Below, in pieces: positions 1-11,273 of a DNA stretch of 64,000 bases. Under the pieces are notes generated by a model. The model made no database searches and was not told where the DNA came from. It saw nothing but the letters and a program-made list of their open reading frames with translations. A program made the translations under genes and the position numbers. The number at the start of each line of letters is the position of its first letter. Within the stretch, counting starts at the first letter, position 1. The stretch lies in contig NC_081406.1 of NCBI RefSeq assembly GCF_030272615.1, positions 168,226,361-168,290,360 on the forward strand. The letters run 5' to 3'. Origin of the DNA: Cryptomeria japonica. Taxonomy: Eukaryota > Streptophyta > Pinopsida > Cupressales > Cupressaceae.

Positions 1-107
1 GCTGTAGTTTGTGGTAGTGGAAATCGATCTATATATATATATATATAGTCTTTAGGATGTATCATATATATAGTCTTTAGGATGTATCATATTGTATTTA
101 AATAAAA

Positions 108-332
108 GGGTATTGATATCTGATGTATAGTTAAGCTTTTGTAATTTGTGTGTTATAAAAGGGTATTGATATCTTGATGCACAGTTATTTTTGGTAATTT
201 GTGTGTTACAAAAGAATACTGATATCTTGATGTACAGTTATTTTTGGTAATTTGTGTGCTACAAAAAAAATATTGATATCTTGATGCACGGCTATTTTTT
301 TTGTAATTTGTGTGCTACAAAAAGGTATTGAT
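108..332. repeat. 53-bp minisatellite, about 4 copies
   Basis: Units begin near 108, 161, 214, 267 and 323. Each reads roughly as a ...TATTGATATCTTGATG... head followed by GTAATTTGTGTG and a short A run. The period is 53-56 bp and the copies differ by a few bases. A TA run (about 30-48) and a doubled TAGTCTTTAGGATGTATCAT (about 47-91) lie just upstream. Confidence 0.85.
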
Positions 333-339
333 CGGGATC

Positions 340-580
340 AGATTAATCTCCTGCAGCCAAATAACCCTGTTGGCGTATTTGTTGCAGAGTGGCACTCACT
401 ATGGCCTGAAGCAGTCGGTGGTGTTTTATGGGTCGCTGATAGTGGATGCGACGTGCAAAGAGGCCTTCACCTACAATTGCCAGCTGAGGACTCATGAACA
501 GGCCACGGGGCTCTCGTCCAGGGAATCCATTGGAGAACACCAGGTACATATACAGTTCATCTAGCGGAGTCCTCTTCATG
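340..580. other. GC-richer exon-like patch, unidentified
   Basis: This stretch is clearly less AT-rich than its surroundings and is open in several frames on both strands for 60-84 codons. I do not recognise a family in any frame. There is no convincing splice site and no second exon. It could be a decayed gene fragment or retroelement piece; which strand would be coding cannot be told from the sequence alone. Confidence 0.2.
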
Positions 581-599
581 AGGGTTAAAGGATTGATAC

Positions 600-1410
600 A
601 CTATGTTTTATGATACTTTAGTTGATACATTTAGGAAGGCATCTGTTGGGTTTAAGCTAAGGTGAAGAGTACAGATTTGAAAAAGAGAATTTATTTCAAT
701 TGAACGGATCACAAAAATGAAGTAGAAAAGCAAATACTTTATACATTGATAGAAGAAATTAACATTATTATAGTTAAATTATCAATGGTCTTTCATTCTT
801 TGTTTTCAAGTTCTCGCCTCCTCATGATTATGGAGCTTAATAGTTTCCCGGCCTGCAACTCGATGGTCAACATCTCCAATGTAGGCTTTGTTTCCCTCCA
901 CTAAAACTAAACTCGTCGCATCATCCTTCTCCGCTAAATAATTCATTTGTGGATTTACTATAAAAACCCTCAAAGGGTCCTTCTGGTATGGCTAAGAAGT
1001 GCCTCCCTTATGGTTCCTCTGTTTCAGATGTGGTGCTTGGTTAGTAGGTGCTGGACAACATCTCCTACTTTGAAATGAACAAATTAATTTGTAGATTTAA
1101 TCATTTGTGATCCTTTCTTCTTAACTTGAATTTCTAGTGGTCATTGGTTACCTTTGTGTCTCTGGTTTTTTCATTATCCACTTTGATTCTACTAAAGATC
1201 ATGATGTTTTTTTATCATGGGTGATTGTAAATGGAGCCTCATGCTCTTTTCCCTTTGTCCCGGTTGCCCTCCATCAACCCCCTATGTGAATCTACTATTG
1301 TTTCCCCTATTTGGGTAAGGCTACCCTAGCTCCCCCTCCATTAATAGTGCAATTCTGCTAATGAAGCTATTGGTAATATGTTGATTTGATTCCTCAAGTT
1401 GAACCCTAAT
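600..1410. other. Spacer without recognisable genes
   Basis: AT-rich spacer with scattered CT-rich text. I see no long ORF, no repeat pair and no element border. Confidence 0.6.
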
Positions 1411-1744
1411 ACTAGTTGTTACTCTCACACCTCCTACACTCAAAATTTAGTGGATATGGACCTTTTAAAGCCACTACCTATTGTGATTTCCTTGAAATCC
1501 GTTTCTAGTGCAAATGTTGTTTTGTTATTGGTCATTTGGCTTCTTCTTGCCCCCATGGTTCTCATTCACTTTCTTATACTAGTTGTTACTCCCACACCTC
1601 CTACACTCAAAATTTAGTGGATATCGACCTTTTAAAGCCACTACCTATTGTGATTTCCTTGAAATCCCTTTCTAGTGCAAATGTTGTTTTGTTATAGGTC
1701 ATTTGGCTTCTTCTTGCCCCCATGGTTCTCATTCACTTTCTTCC
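1411..1744. repeat. 167-bp direct tandem duplication
   Basis: Unit 1 (1,411-1,577) and unit 2 (1,578-1,744) both start ACTAGTTGTTACT and end CATTCACTTTCTT, with only a few substitutions. The period of 167 is not a multiple of three, so the copies cannot share one reading frame. The high similarity suggests a fairly recent local duplication inside older sequence. Confidence 0.9.
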
Positions 1745-1807
1745 CCCACCTAGTGGAAGAATGTTGATTACTACCATCTTGCTTTCTTTCTAGTTTTATA
1801 TTTTAGG

Positions 1808-2345
1808 TTGGAGTCTTCGACAAATTTGGCACCTCCTCCTGCTAGGTTGTCTAGTTTGGCAACTCAAACCCTTGTTCCTGCTCATGTGGCTCCTCTTGCA
1901 AATCCTTTTGTTGGTGTCTCGCATTTTGGCCTTATCCCTTCTAGGGTTCCTAACTCTTTGTCCCCAGAATGTAGAGTTCCCTCTCCAAATTTGGTGGCTC
2001 ATCTAAGTGATTCATTTGTTTCCTCTAATGGGGTTTCCACCCCAACTCCGTTGAGTTCTCCTAGCAAAGATGATTCTTCTTGGACTATTGTTCATCGTAA
2101 CAAAAAGTATTAGTCTCTTATTGTACCCAAATTGTCTCATTGGTACCCACGGTGGGTCCCACCTCTAATTTTCAATGAGGTATGTTTTGTTGTTTTGTCC
2201 TCCTCTTTGGACAGCTTTAACTTATTTTAGCTCTATTGGATCTATTCTTTTTTGTTTTTTGTTGTTCCACCTTTGTTTCTTTCAATTACCCCTTTGGTAA
2301 CCCTTTGCTTTGTACTAATGTTTAGGCCCTATCAAAAACCCACTT
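1808..2345 (+). pseudogene. Possible non-LTR retroelement remnant with A-rich tail
   Basis: A 101-codon frame from 1,808 to 2,113 is rich in Ser, Pro and Thr and ends with an SSWTIVHRNKK-like motif before a stop. About 230 bases further on, an AATAAAAAAATATT tract followed by TTACTACTACTAC could be a poly-A-derived tail. A proline/serine-rich linker plus a tail fits the end of a retroelement ORF1 or a processed transcript. No target-site duplication was found and no catalytic domain is present, so the class is uncertain. Confidence 0.3.
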
Positions 2346-2350
2346 ATTCT

Positions 2351-4360
2351 AATAAAAAAATATTATTACTACTACTACAACTAATATACATACAATAATT
2401 ATAATTATACTGTACATTTAATACAAGACCCATTTCAAAATGGCAAGCACAAGAAATGAATATTGTGGCTCAATAATGTAGATATAGCCATTCGAAGAGA
2501 ATTTTGAATTTTAGATGTTAACCATTGATTTGGGATATTTTTATTATAGAAATGAATAGTGCTTTTTTTCTACTCTTTGATATTGTGGTTCATAAATCTA
2601 ACATCTACTCTATGTATAACTTCATCATCTATTCTATATATAAATTCATCATTTGTTGCTCCTATACTTTTGGTTTTTGACTCTCACCTTTTTTGTTATT
2701 TTGTTATTGTTTCAATGTAAACAAATAGTTAGTCATTGTTTGGTTATGTTGATCTTGTTAGGAAGAACTTTGTAAAGAGTTTGGGGTCTCTTCAAAACTT
2801 GCTTTATCTATAATAAACAATCTCATCATTTGTTGTCTTGAAATTGTTTACTAGTGTGCATTTAGGCGAGATTGGTTTATCAGTACTTGAATGGATGCTA
2901 ATCAACTATTTCTTCATTGTTGGTACCGAAATTTGCATTCTTTGTAGAATCTTCAAAGAATTCACTTCATATTTTTGCCAAAAAGAAGAGAAAAACTACA
3001 AAAAAAACTATCTAAAGATGAAATGTCAATTGAAAACCTTATCTAGAGAGGATTGGTTCGTATAGAATCTATAATTGTGAAACAAACTCACTCAAATGAA
3101 ATAATGAAAGAAAATAAATTGCATAATTATTAGTTTGTAAGAAGTTAATTGAGATTCTAGAAAGCTAATTAAAACTACATACACAAAATAAGAAGAGAAA
3201 AACAATCTATTAACAAAAATGAAATAAAGTACAATCAAATAACATTTATTATAAAATAAATTAATAAAAAAAGTATTAAAAAAAATTGCAATCACTTAAT
3301 TGTTATTGATGAGCATAAGTTACTACAAAATGATTACCTAAATAATTATATGTCAAAATAAAGGAGCTTTTGCAATAAATAAATTCATTTTCTTCTTTTC
3401 TAGTGAACAATTACATATAGATAGAAGAATAGAGAAGAGTACTTTAGACGAGAAGACAAGACTACATAAAAACCAAATATCTGAATTTTCTTTTTCAATT
3501 ACATGTGGATGTTTCATCTAATTTATATTATATTTTTCTTTTTATAAAAATAAATAAAATTGTTGTTTTATTATTAATTTATCTTATAACTCATAATTAC
3601 AAAATCTTTTACAAAAATAAAATGATTTTTATATTTCAAAACATGAGTCCCCTCCTAACGGATATCAATTAAAATTGACCAATAGTGCACTTCTTTTATA
3701 AAAGTTTTCCTAGACCCTATAGAGAACGTGTACCTTTAACTTAATATTGGCATGATCAGTCAACAATCTTAGTATAAGTATCATAAGAAATCAACTTAGG
3801 TATAGATATAGATCCAAGAATCATTTATATTACAACTACTATGTCAACAAAATAAAAAGTGCCTAGAATAGATAGAAAAGGAGTAGATGTCATGGCCACA
3901 ATTGAATAACTTTTAGATATACAACAAAATGGTTAGTATATTATGATACCTTAGTTAAGAACCTTTTGGACCCTATGTATGATGTCCTAGAATTAGAGCT
4001 CATCTATGCACTTGTTGGCCCCAACAATCCCCAGTAACATGAAATATACAAATACTCCCATAAAAAAACCTTACGACCCAACTTATCTTGCACATAATAA
4101 ATATAGTATCCATAATTTTCCATTCATCATTCTTCATGAACCATTACATTAAAGGATCTTCAATATTGCATTACTTAGATGCCTTCATTTGAAAGAGACA
4201 TGTCACATTAAAAGAGATGCATAACGATATTTGCGGTGCATGCACACTAGTGATACTATCTTAGTCACACAAATATTGAAAACATGCTTATTTGGGTTAG
4301 AACTTCTAGATTATCAACATCTTCAACTATAGCAAAATCACCTCTATCATAGTTACAAGA
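2351..4360. other. AT-rich spacer
   Basis: No convincing gene or element border. The ORFs here are short, low-complexity and rich in Phe, Ile and Asn, as expected by chance in this base composition. Confidence 0.6.
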
Positions 4361-4364
4361 AGAT

Positions 4365-4535
4365 TAAAGCTTTAGAGTTTGAGATTAGTGATCTTGTATT
4401 ATAAAAACTTTCAAGATAGAGCCACAAAAGGTAAATTCAAGCCTAATTGATTTGGCCCACATGTCATCATTGCCAAGTATGATTCAAGAGCACATCAAGT
4501 AGCTATCCATGAGGGTTGATAATGTGTTGACTTAT
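4365..4535 (+). pseudogene. LTR-retrotransposon integrase C-terminal remnant
   Basis: Read across two frames with several stops, this segment gives F-E-I-S-D-L-V-L, then a basic stretch (A-T-K-G-K-F-K), then F-G-P-H-V-I-I. The order 'GDLVL ... KGKF ... GPF/Y' is the usual C-terminal integrase (GPY/F) pattern of plant Ty3/gypsy elements. At least one frameshift (about 4,420) and several stops show it is dead. No RT or LTR is visible around it. The match is short, so this call is tentative. Confidence 0.4.
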
Positions 4536-5597
4536 CAACATTGTACACCTCATGTGCTTTTGTGCTTAATCTGAAGAATGTTCCAATTGGAAAAATAAAA
4601 CTAGCAAAGAGAAAAATCACCCTCTTGTGAAAACAATTTTTAAGGCACATTGAGGAGTCACCATGATGCACAATTAAAAAATGTCATTTTGATAACTAAG
4701 AAATTGAAAAAAATAGAAAATATAAAGAAGCATCAAAATAGTAAAGATAAGAATTGTTCTCTACGTGAAAACTATCTTTAGTGTCCTCTTAAATAAGCAC
4801 TATAGTAAAAACTTATTCATAGGTGCCATGTGTCATAAATTAGACTTCATCCTCTTTAAGGTCCTCAATCACTCCATACTCAAAGGCCAAAGGCACAAAG
4901 GCCTACTTGGATTAAAAACTTCCATATGTTAAATCATACCATTTCAAACTAATTTTCTAATCAATCAAATTAAAATTAATCTTTGAAACAAAAAAAAATT
5001 ATTTAACAAATCAAATTAAATCAATCAATTCAATTATAAAAATAAATAAATAATTCCATTAAATGAATAAATAACATAACCAAAAAAAAGAAAAAAGATA
5101 TAACCACTCCATCTTTAGGGAAAAAACAAATAAAGACATTTGTTATAATTTTTGTTTTTATTTTTTAACAAAATTGATTGATTACAATGAAAATAAATAG
5201 CAATCTCAAGGTAAGACTGCACCAGAAAGGGAAAAAAAAAAAAGTTCAAGAAGGCTGATAACATCACTAACTATTTCATACACTAAAATGTAACAAGAGA
5301 GTATACAACTAAAACACCCAGAACTAGCAGCAAATACATATTTCCACCAAGATTTGTGCAAAAAAGGTCAGTAAAGTTCATAGGGGGCTACATCCACCTT
5401 CAGAAAAAGACCTAAAGCGTTTTTTATGATTTTACAAGTCGATTTACACTAAAATTGTAAGTCAAAATAAGGCAAGCAAACTCAAATAGGTATCATGTTA
5501 ATGGACTCTTTCAGAAGTTTAAAAAAGAAGATATAGGACAAATCAAGAGAAAATGCAAATCCCACATTCAAACTCCACCATTCACCATTTATCCATT
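4536..5597. other. AT-rich spacer
   Basis: Nothing recognisable: A-rich and T-rich tracts, no long ORF, no repeat pair that I can see. Confidence 0.55.
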
Positions 5598-5599
5598 TA

Positions 5600-5760
5600 T
5601 ATGAGTTGACCTAATAGTGCATAATTTGTGCTCTTAAAGAGAGATCACAAGTTCAAATCCCACATTCAAACTCGATCATACACCTGAGTTGCAACACCCA
5701 GTGGTGCAAAATTTGTGTTCTTGAAAGAAAGATCACAAGTTCAAATCCCACTGAGGTAAA
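5600..5760 (+). mobile_element. Two tRNA-derived SINE-like units in tandem
   Basis: Two units 87 bp apart share the same layout: an A-box-like segment (GACCTAATAGTGC at about 5,608 and ACACCCAGTGGTGC at about 5,694) and, 46 bp downstream in both, a B-box-like GTTCAAATCCC (5,651 and 5,739). A conserved GATCACAA precedes each B box. The spacing and B box match the internal RNA polymerase III promoter of tRNA genes and tRNA-derived SINEs. The rest does not fold into an obvious tRNA, so these are SINE heads or tRNA relics rather than functional tRNAs. Confidence 0.4.
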
Positions 5761-5790
5761 ATATGTATCCCTCATTTGTAACACAGTTAG

Positions 5791-6152
5791 ATGCCTCCCA
5801 CAAAAAATACGAGGTAGTCTCATAAACCACCCAGAATTGTGAACTACAAAAAAATAATCTTTCTTTAAAACAAAAAACTGAATAAAACTTTATCTTATCC
5901 TCAACCAGAAGAGTTCAAAGCGATCTATGGATGCAAATCTGAAAGAGAAGACTATTAACTATTGACTATTGACTATTGATGCCTCCCACAAAAAATACAA
6001 GGTAGTCTCATAAACCACCTAACATTGTGAACTAAAAATAATAATCTTTCTTTAAAACAAAAAACTGAAAATAAAATTTCAATCTTACCCTTACCCTCAA
6101 CCAGAAGAGCTGAAAGCGATCTATGGATGCAAATCTGAAAGAGAAGACTATT
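5791..6152. repeat. 188-bp direct duplication
   Basis: Copy 1 starts ATGCCTCCCACAAAAAATAC at 5,791 and copy 2 at 5,979. Both carry GTAGTCTCATAAACCACC and end with CTGAAAGAGAAGACTATT. A small triplication of TATTGAC lies at the junction (about 5,953-5,980). Copy 2 runs straight into the GC-rich patch that follows. Confidence 0.85.
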
Positions 6153-6159
6153 GTCGGCC

Positions 6160-6640
6160 CGATCTTCAAATCAAACCCTTAGTCATGAAAAAAAATCTCG
6201 CAATCGCTCACATCTTACCTCAAAAGCACCACAGGAGCAGCCGTAGCACAAGAAGAGGCTTTCTTCGGACATCCATGGTATTCCCAAGCGAAAAACCCTT
6301 CACCCCCTGCACCTCTTCAGCAATAACTAAAATAGGACGGAAGGCACTTGCAGAAAAGTTCTTGTTGAGTGCATCTGCACAAGATCCGTGAGAAGGGGAG
6401 ACCCCGTGCACAAACCCATCACCCAGATCTGAGAACCCATTATTCCCCTGAAGAAATCTCGTAGGGTCGTTCAAATGTGCCAGGATCTCTGGCGCATGTT
6501 GAAGTTTCGAAACCCTCAGCTAAAAGCAAGAAATCCTGATCTGAAATCAAAGTCGAAGGTGGGAACGGGCGGGAGATCTTGTTTTGAATTCACAGATGCG
6601 AGCGGGAGCGGCCATCGCGATTCCCGAGCTTCTAGAGAAT
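6160..6640. other. GC-rich patch, open on both strands, unidentified
   Basis: Base composition rises sharply here. A 68-codon plus frame (6,185-6,391) and an 84-codon minus frame (6,220-6,474) overlap; neither matches a family I know. A minus-strand ATG at about 6,615 opens a short frame broken near 6,548. Position just upstream of the spliced exons at 6,738 suggests it could be the first exon or promoter of that gene, but no clear splice donor was found. A decayed retroelement 5' region is the alternative. Confidence 0.25.
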
Positions 6641-6737
6641 TTTTATAATCTGATTTTATTTCGTGTTATAATCTAATTTTATTTAATGCTATTTATGTAT
6701 TAATATTAAACAAATGTTTTTTCGTTTGCACTTGCAG

Positions 6738-7230
6738 GTGGATGGAATAACAGCTGCACGCCAAAATCGAGTCAGCGATAAGAACATTAATAAGTGGTCG
6801 CAAGTTGTGGAACGTGAAAGCTTTACTATGATGGGAAAGGGTATAATAACCACAGAGGAAGAAAAACGTTGGAGTGGACCATGTAAACGGGTCAACACAC
6901 AAGTAAGTAATAACCTTTTTTAACACACTAGTTATCACTATGTTTTCGAATATGATTGTGTATATATTTGTATCAATGTTGCTAATCATATTCTGTGATC
7001 TATCATTTTTATGAAAGAGAATATAATAATTTTTTATTTAATTTATTTACGAGCATGTTTGTAATTGTATCATATTTTTAAAATATTGAAAATATAAGCA
7101 AGAGACGTCTTTTCAAAGTATAATATTTTCCATTTGATTGCAGGGAAAGCTACGAATCCGTCGTCTACTTCCCAAAAATCCCAAAATTAACAAGGGAGAT
7201 GGCCCGCACCATAATATCGCATCCCCATAG
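6738..7230 (+). CDS. Two terminal exons of an unidentified spliced gene
   Basis: Exon 1 (6,738-6,902, 165 bp, 55 codons) is preceded by a pyrimidine-rich acceptor ending TTGCACTTGCAG and followed by the donor GTAAGT. The intron is 6,903-7,143 (241 bp), T-rich, ending GATTGCAG. Exon 2 (7,144-7,230, 28 codons plus TAG) continues in the same phase (phase 0). The joined 83-residue segment is basic and hydrophilic, with few hydrophobic stretches. I do not recognise the family. Both exons are free of stops in the same frame across a consensus intron, which is unlikely by chance in this AT-rich sequence. Upstream exons are not found, so this may be the 3' end of a real gene or a captured gene fragment. 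Confidence 0.5.
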
Positions 7231-8339
7231 ACTACCTTTTTTATTTTGTTAGTCACTTGTCGTCCACATGTAATTTGGACAAAGGCAAAAATTCTAAGGT
7301 TTAGAGTGAGATAACACTTTTATTTTGATATAGACATGAATATAATGGTGTACATGTTAGGAACTTACTACATAAAGGTCAAATAGTATAATTGTAATTT
7401 AGGAATCATAAATTTAATGTTTGCATTTTATTTATGACATGGTTGTATTGTTATTTATATGTTATGTTTATCGAACTAGTTTGGTGCTAACATTTATATG
7501 GTGTGTGTATGAGTATTAGATGGTTTTGCAAGTGCTCGGGATGCAACAAGGTAGACCTAGTAACCTATTCTTGGAACGAACCTCAAACAAAATAACCTAG
7601 TTAAATTAGTGAAGGTCAAGTCACTCTAGATGCTTCAATCCTAGGCAAGGTCTATCTATAATTGTTAGTAATGTCGAATCTAAGACGAGTTATTCCATCT
7701 TGTTAGTAGGTCAATTAACTATTTCATTCCCTTGTAAAATAAATAAATAAGAGTGTTACTCAACTTAAACCCCAAGCCATACCTTGTGGAAATGAAATAA
7801 GAATAAAAATAAAAATAAAATAATTGATTATTATAATTTAAAATAAGATAAAGAAAAACAAAACAAAATAATGTGAAAATAAACACTAAGGGAATGAAGT
7901 TGAAGATAAAATTAAAAAAAAAAAAACAAGAGACTACGAGAGTTGTACAAGAAAAGTTGGAGAGGGTGTTAAGGGAAACACATCCATTTTTACGACAATA
8001 GTAATGAGGAGAGGGGAGCACGACATGAAGAAGGAGGTTTAATAAGCATGGTGCCCCAATCTTTTTGGCTTGCACCTTAGTCCATAAAAAACCCATGACC
8101 CTCGTAGCTAGGCAAATTCATAGCTGCAAGCAAAATCTACAAACAAAGAGGTCGAGAAGTGGAACAGGGTCATGGTTTTGGGATAATAAAGGTGTGTTTG
8201 ATTTTTGAAAAGAAATTTATAAAAGAGTTGAAAAAAGAGAAAGTATGTTTTGTAATTGTTTGCAAGCTTGCAACAGTAGGGGTAAAGAAGAAAGATGAGG
8301 AAATACTAATGAAAGTTCAATTTTTTTAAGGACTATGTT
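7231..8339. other. Spacer downstream of the exons
   Basis: AT-rich. The 125-codon minus frame at 7,719-8,096 is Phe/Tyr/Leu-rich low-complexity translation of A-rich plus-strand sequence and is not a convincing gene. No element ends are seen. Confidence 0.55.
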
Positions 8340-9771
8340 GATATATTGATGAAGTTACGTGATGGATTTCTACTCGTGAGGAGCATAGTCTTTTGCATGG
8401 ATTTGATTCCTAGTACAAGTTTTCCAAACAAGGTACCATATAGAATGTTTCCTAAGGATAATGAAGAGATAAATATAAAAGTGCAAGAGTTACTTGACAA
8501 GGGATTGATTAGAGAAAGCTTGAGTTTGTGTGTTGTTCCAATAGTATTAGCACCCAAAAATAATGGGGAATAACAAATGCGTATGGATTCTAGAGAAATG
8601 AGCAAGATAACAATCAAATATTGATTTTCATTACCACAATGGATGATATGCTAGATTGCTTGAGTGGGGCTAGATACTTCACAAAAGTTGATTTGAAGAG
8701 TATTTATCATCAATAAGAATAATCTAGAGGGAGATGAATTGAAAGATACATTCAAAACCAAGGATGGGTTGTACGAATGGTTTGTGATGTCATTTGGATT
8801 GATAAATTCTTTGAGCACTTGCATGATATTGATGAATGAAGTCCTAAAGTCATATAGTGGTAAGTTTGTAATTGTGTATTTAGATGATATTTTGATATTT
8901 AGTAAAACAAAATAAGATCACTTGAGAAAGAGGAGTTGTTGGTGAATTTGAAAAATTCTAGCTTCATGAAGGAAGATTTATTTTATATGGGGTTTGTTGT
9001 TTCTAGAAGTGGGTTAAAAATGGATCCAAGAAGGGTAAAAACAATTGTGGATTGGCCTTCGTCAAAGAGTATGTTTGAAGCAAGAAGCTTCCATAAATTA
9101 GCAAGCTTCTACAATACTTTCATTAGGAATTTTAGTGGTATTTGTGCTCCTATTACAAAAACTATGAAGGGTAATTGGAAGGAATTTATTTGGGTAGCAG
9201 CAAGAGAGATAATTTTCAATATTTTGAAGGCAGAAGTGATAGAGCAACCCATGTTAGCACTTCCTAATTTTGGGAAAGCATTCCAAGTTGATTGTGATTC
9301 AATTGGGACAACAATAGGGGGAAATTTCTAAGTGAAAACTAATAGCTTAATAAATAGCAAAAAGATAAGTGAAACAAAAATAAAGTACTATGTGTATGAT
9401 CAAGAGTTCTATGCGATTGTGCAAGCACTCAAGAAATGGAGACACTACTTGCTACCAAAGGAGTGTGTGTTGTACACAAATCACCACACATTGCAATTCA
9501 TAAATAGTTAAGGTAAGTTAAATCAAAGACATATGAAGTGGATTGAATTTCTTCATAGTGATTCATTTGGTGTAAAACATAGAAGTGGGAAATCAAATAG
9601 AGTTGTTGATGCATTAAGTAGGAGATGTTTGTTGTTGAATGAGTTGAGAGAATTTTTTCTTGGTTTTGATTCAATGGGAGGGTTGTATGAAGAAGATGAA
9701 AACATCAAAGAATCTTGGGTAGCAAGTAAGAATCCAGTGAGAATGAATAGAACTCCATGGTTGGAGTATTA
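8340..9771 (+). pseudogene. Ty3/gypsy RT-RNase H remnant
   Basis: The segment reads as gypsy pol with many stops and frameshifts. In order: an RT start (VQELLDKGLIRESLS then VPIVLAPK, about 8,480-8,565), a stop at 8,571, an active-site block [11 protein letters not shown] at about 8,874-8,905 with both aspartates kept, a frameshift near 8,910, the connection block (MGFVVSRSGLKMD at about 8,976, FYNTFIRNFSGICAPI at about 9,110), and RNase H pieces (VDCDS at about 9,290, a stop at 9,329, FYAIVQALKKW, HHTLQFI, then VVDALSRR at about 9,601-9,624). It stops at 9,771 after a short post-RNase H segment. No integrase, gag or LTR is visible nearby, so it is a truncated, old copy, in the opposite orientation to the chromovirus at 52,417-60,289. 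Confidence 0.9.
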
Positions 9772-11100
9772 AGGAATCATTATTTATCTAAAATACAATT
9801 ATAGATATCATCTAAACATAGTAATAGAGAAAATTATGCATCAATATCATCTATACAAAATACATAATCAAAACATCACAAATATGATATGAATGTACTA
9901 TGACAATGTGTGCATATACATCGGGTTCCATCATACATTTTATTTCCAAGAGGCTAGGGCACTTCTAGCTCAGCCAAGTTCTCATCTTCAACATGTACCT
10001 ACACTAACTTGCACACAAATTCACATTAGTAGGTCAATACCATAAACCTTACTCAAAGCATGTGTGAGAAATTAAACTCATAATCATAACTTAACTTTGT
10101 TTTAATTACAAATTTATTTTCATGCATTTAAATTCAATCATTTAATTTTATCAATAACACTCATGTTATAATCAAAATAACCAAAGAACATGAATGATGT
10201 CTAGTAGTCTCATCAAGTATGTACTACTAATAAACGTAAGCATAGGATTGAGATGTGATAGCTTGTCTTGCAGATACACTTTTGTGAAAAGAAAAAGAGT
10301 TTATTCTTTAAATAAACTAAATTCATTATGATTGCATGTTTAAAATGAATTAAAATAATATTACTTAAATTTATTTATTTATTACAAAATTAAAAAGCAG
10401 AGGCTTGAGTAGTTATTTTCCTTGTTAATTAAAGACAATTCTTACCTTAGACTAAGAATCGAGGTGATTGTATTTTAGGTGAGAGTATAGTTTTAAAAAA
10501 AGAGCCTAATTTTATTTTGTAAGTGTTGGTAAAAAAAGAAGAGTGTTCAAAGAAAATGAAAACAAAAGTATTGTGAGAATGTAAATAAAATAAAAGTATA
10601 AGTTTAGCAATTTGTATGTTATAAATGAAGGGAGTCGATTTTATGTAAAAGGTGCAAGTGCATGAATAACATTTTAAGTGTGAGAAAACAACATTTGAAG
10701 AAAGAAATATTTTAAGTGTGAGAATCACTTTAAATGTGAAAAAGAAAAAACAATGCTTTCTTTATGAGAAATCAACCCTCATGCATGTATCCAATCAGTA
10801 TTTTGGGGGGAAGTTATTACTATTGTTTAATATGTTTAAAACAATATAAGAAGAGCAAATTTTGAGCAGATTAATATTCATTGAGTATTCAGCCTAAGAT
10901 TTTCAGCATTCTCTAGAGTTTATATACATTATATTTTTAAGCATTCTTGAAGGGTTCCTATTTGGATTATTAGTTTCAGCTTTAGGGATCTATTTTCTAG
11001 TTGTTTGGAGGGTTTTTAGAGGAGTTCAACCATCATTTTTAAGCAAGAAAATATCAAATCATTAAGAGGCTAATTTCTCCATTTTTTTTTTCTTCTTCTG
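9772..11100. other. AT-rich spacer
   Basis: No gene found. The sequence after the gypsy remnant shows no integrase homology and no LTR. Confidence 0.55.
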
Positions 11101-11273
11101 AAATTTAGTTTATTTTGGAGTGGAAATATGGGTTTGATATAAGAAAAGTAGATTATGGGTAGATATTCATTAATTTTTTACTTTTCCAAATTTAATTAAT
11201 TTTGAAGTGGAAATATGGGTTTGAAATAAGAAAACTAGAGTATGGGTAGATATTCATTAATTTTTACTTTTCC
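11101..11273. repeat. 87-bp tandem duplication
   Basis: Copies at 11,101-11,187 and 11,188-11,273 share TGGAAATATGGGTTTGA and TATGGGTAGATATTCATTAA. A third AAATTTA start follows at 11,274 before the sequences diverge. Confidence 0.8.

Noticed and set aside
108-332. CRISPR-like array of regular repeats
   Set aside because: Repeats are contiguous with no unique spacers, in a eukaryotic context; it is a minisatellite.
7719-8096. 125-codon minus-strand ORF
   Set aside because: Phe/Tyr-rich low-complexity translation of A-rich sequence.
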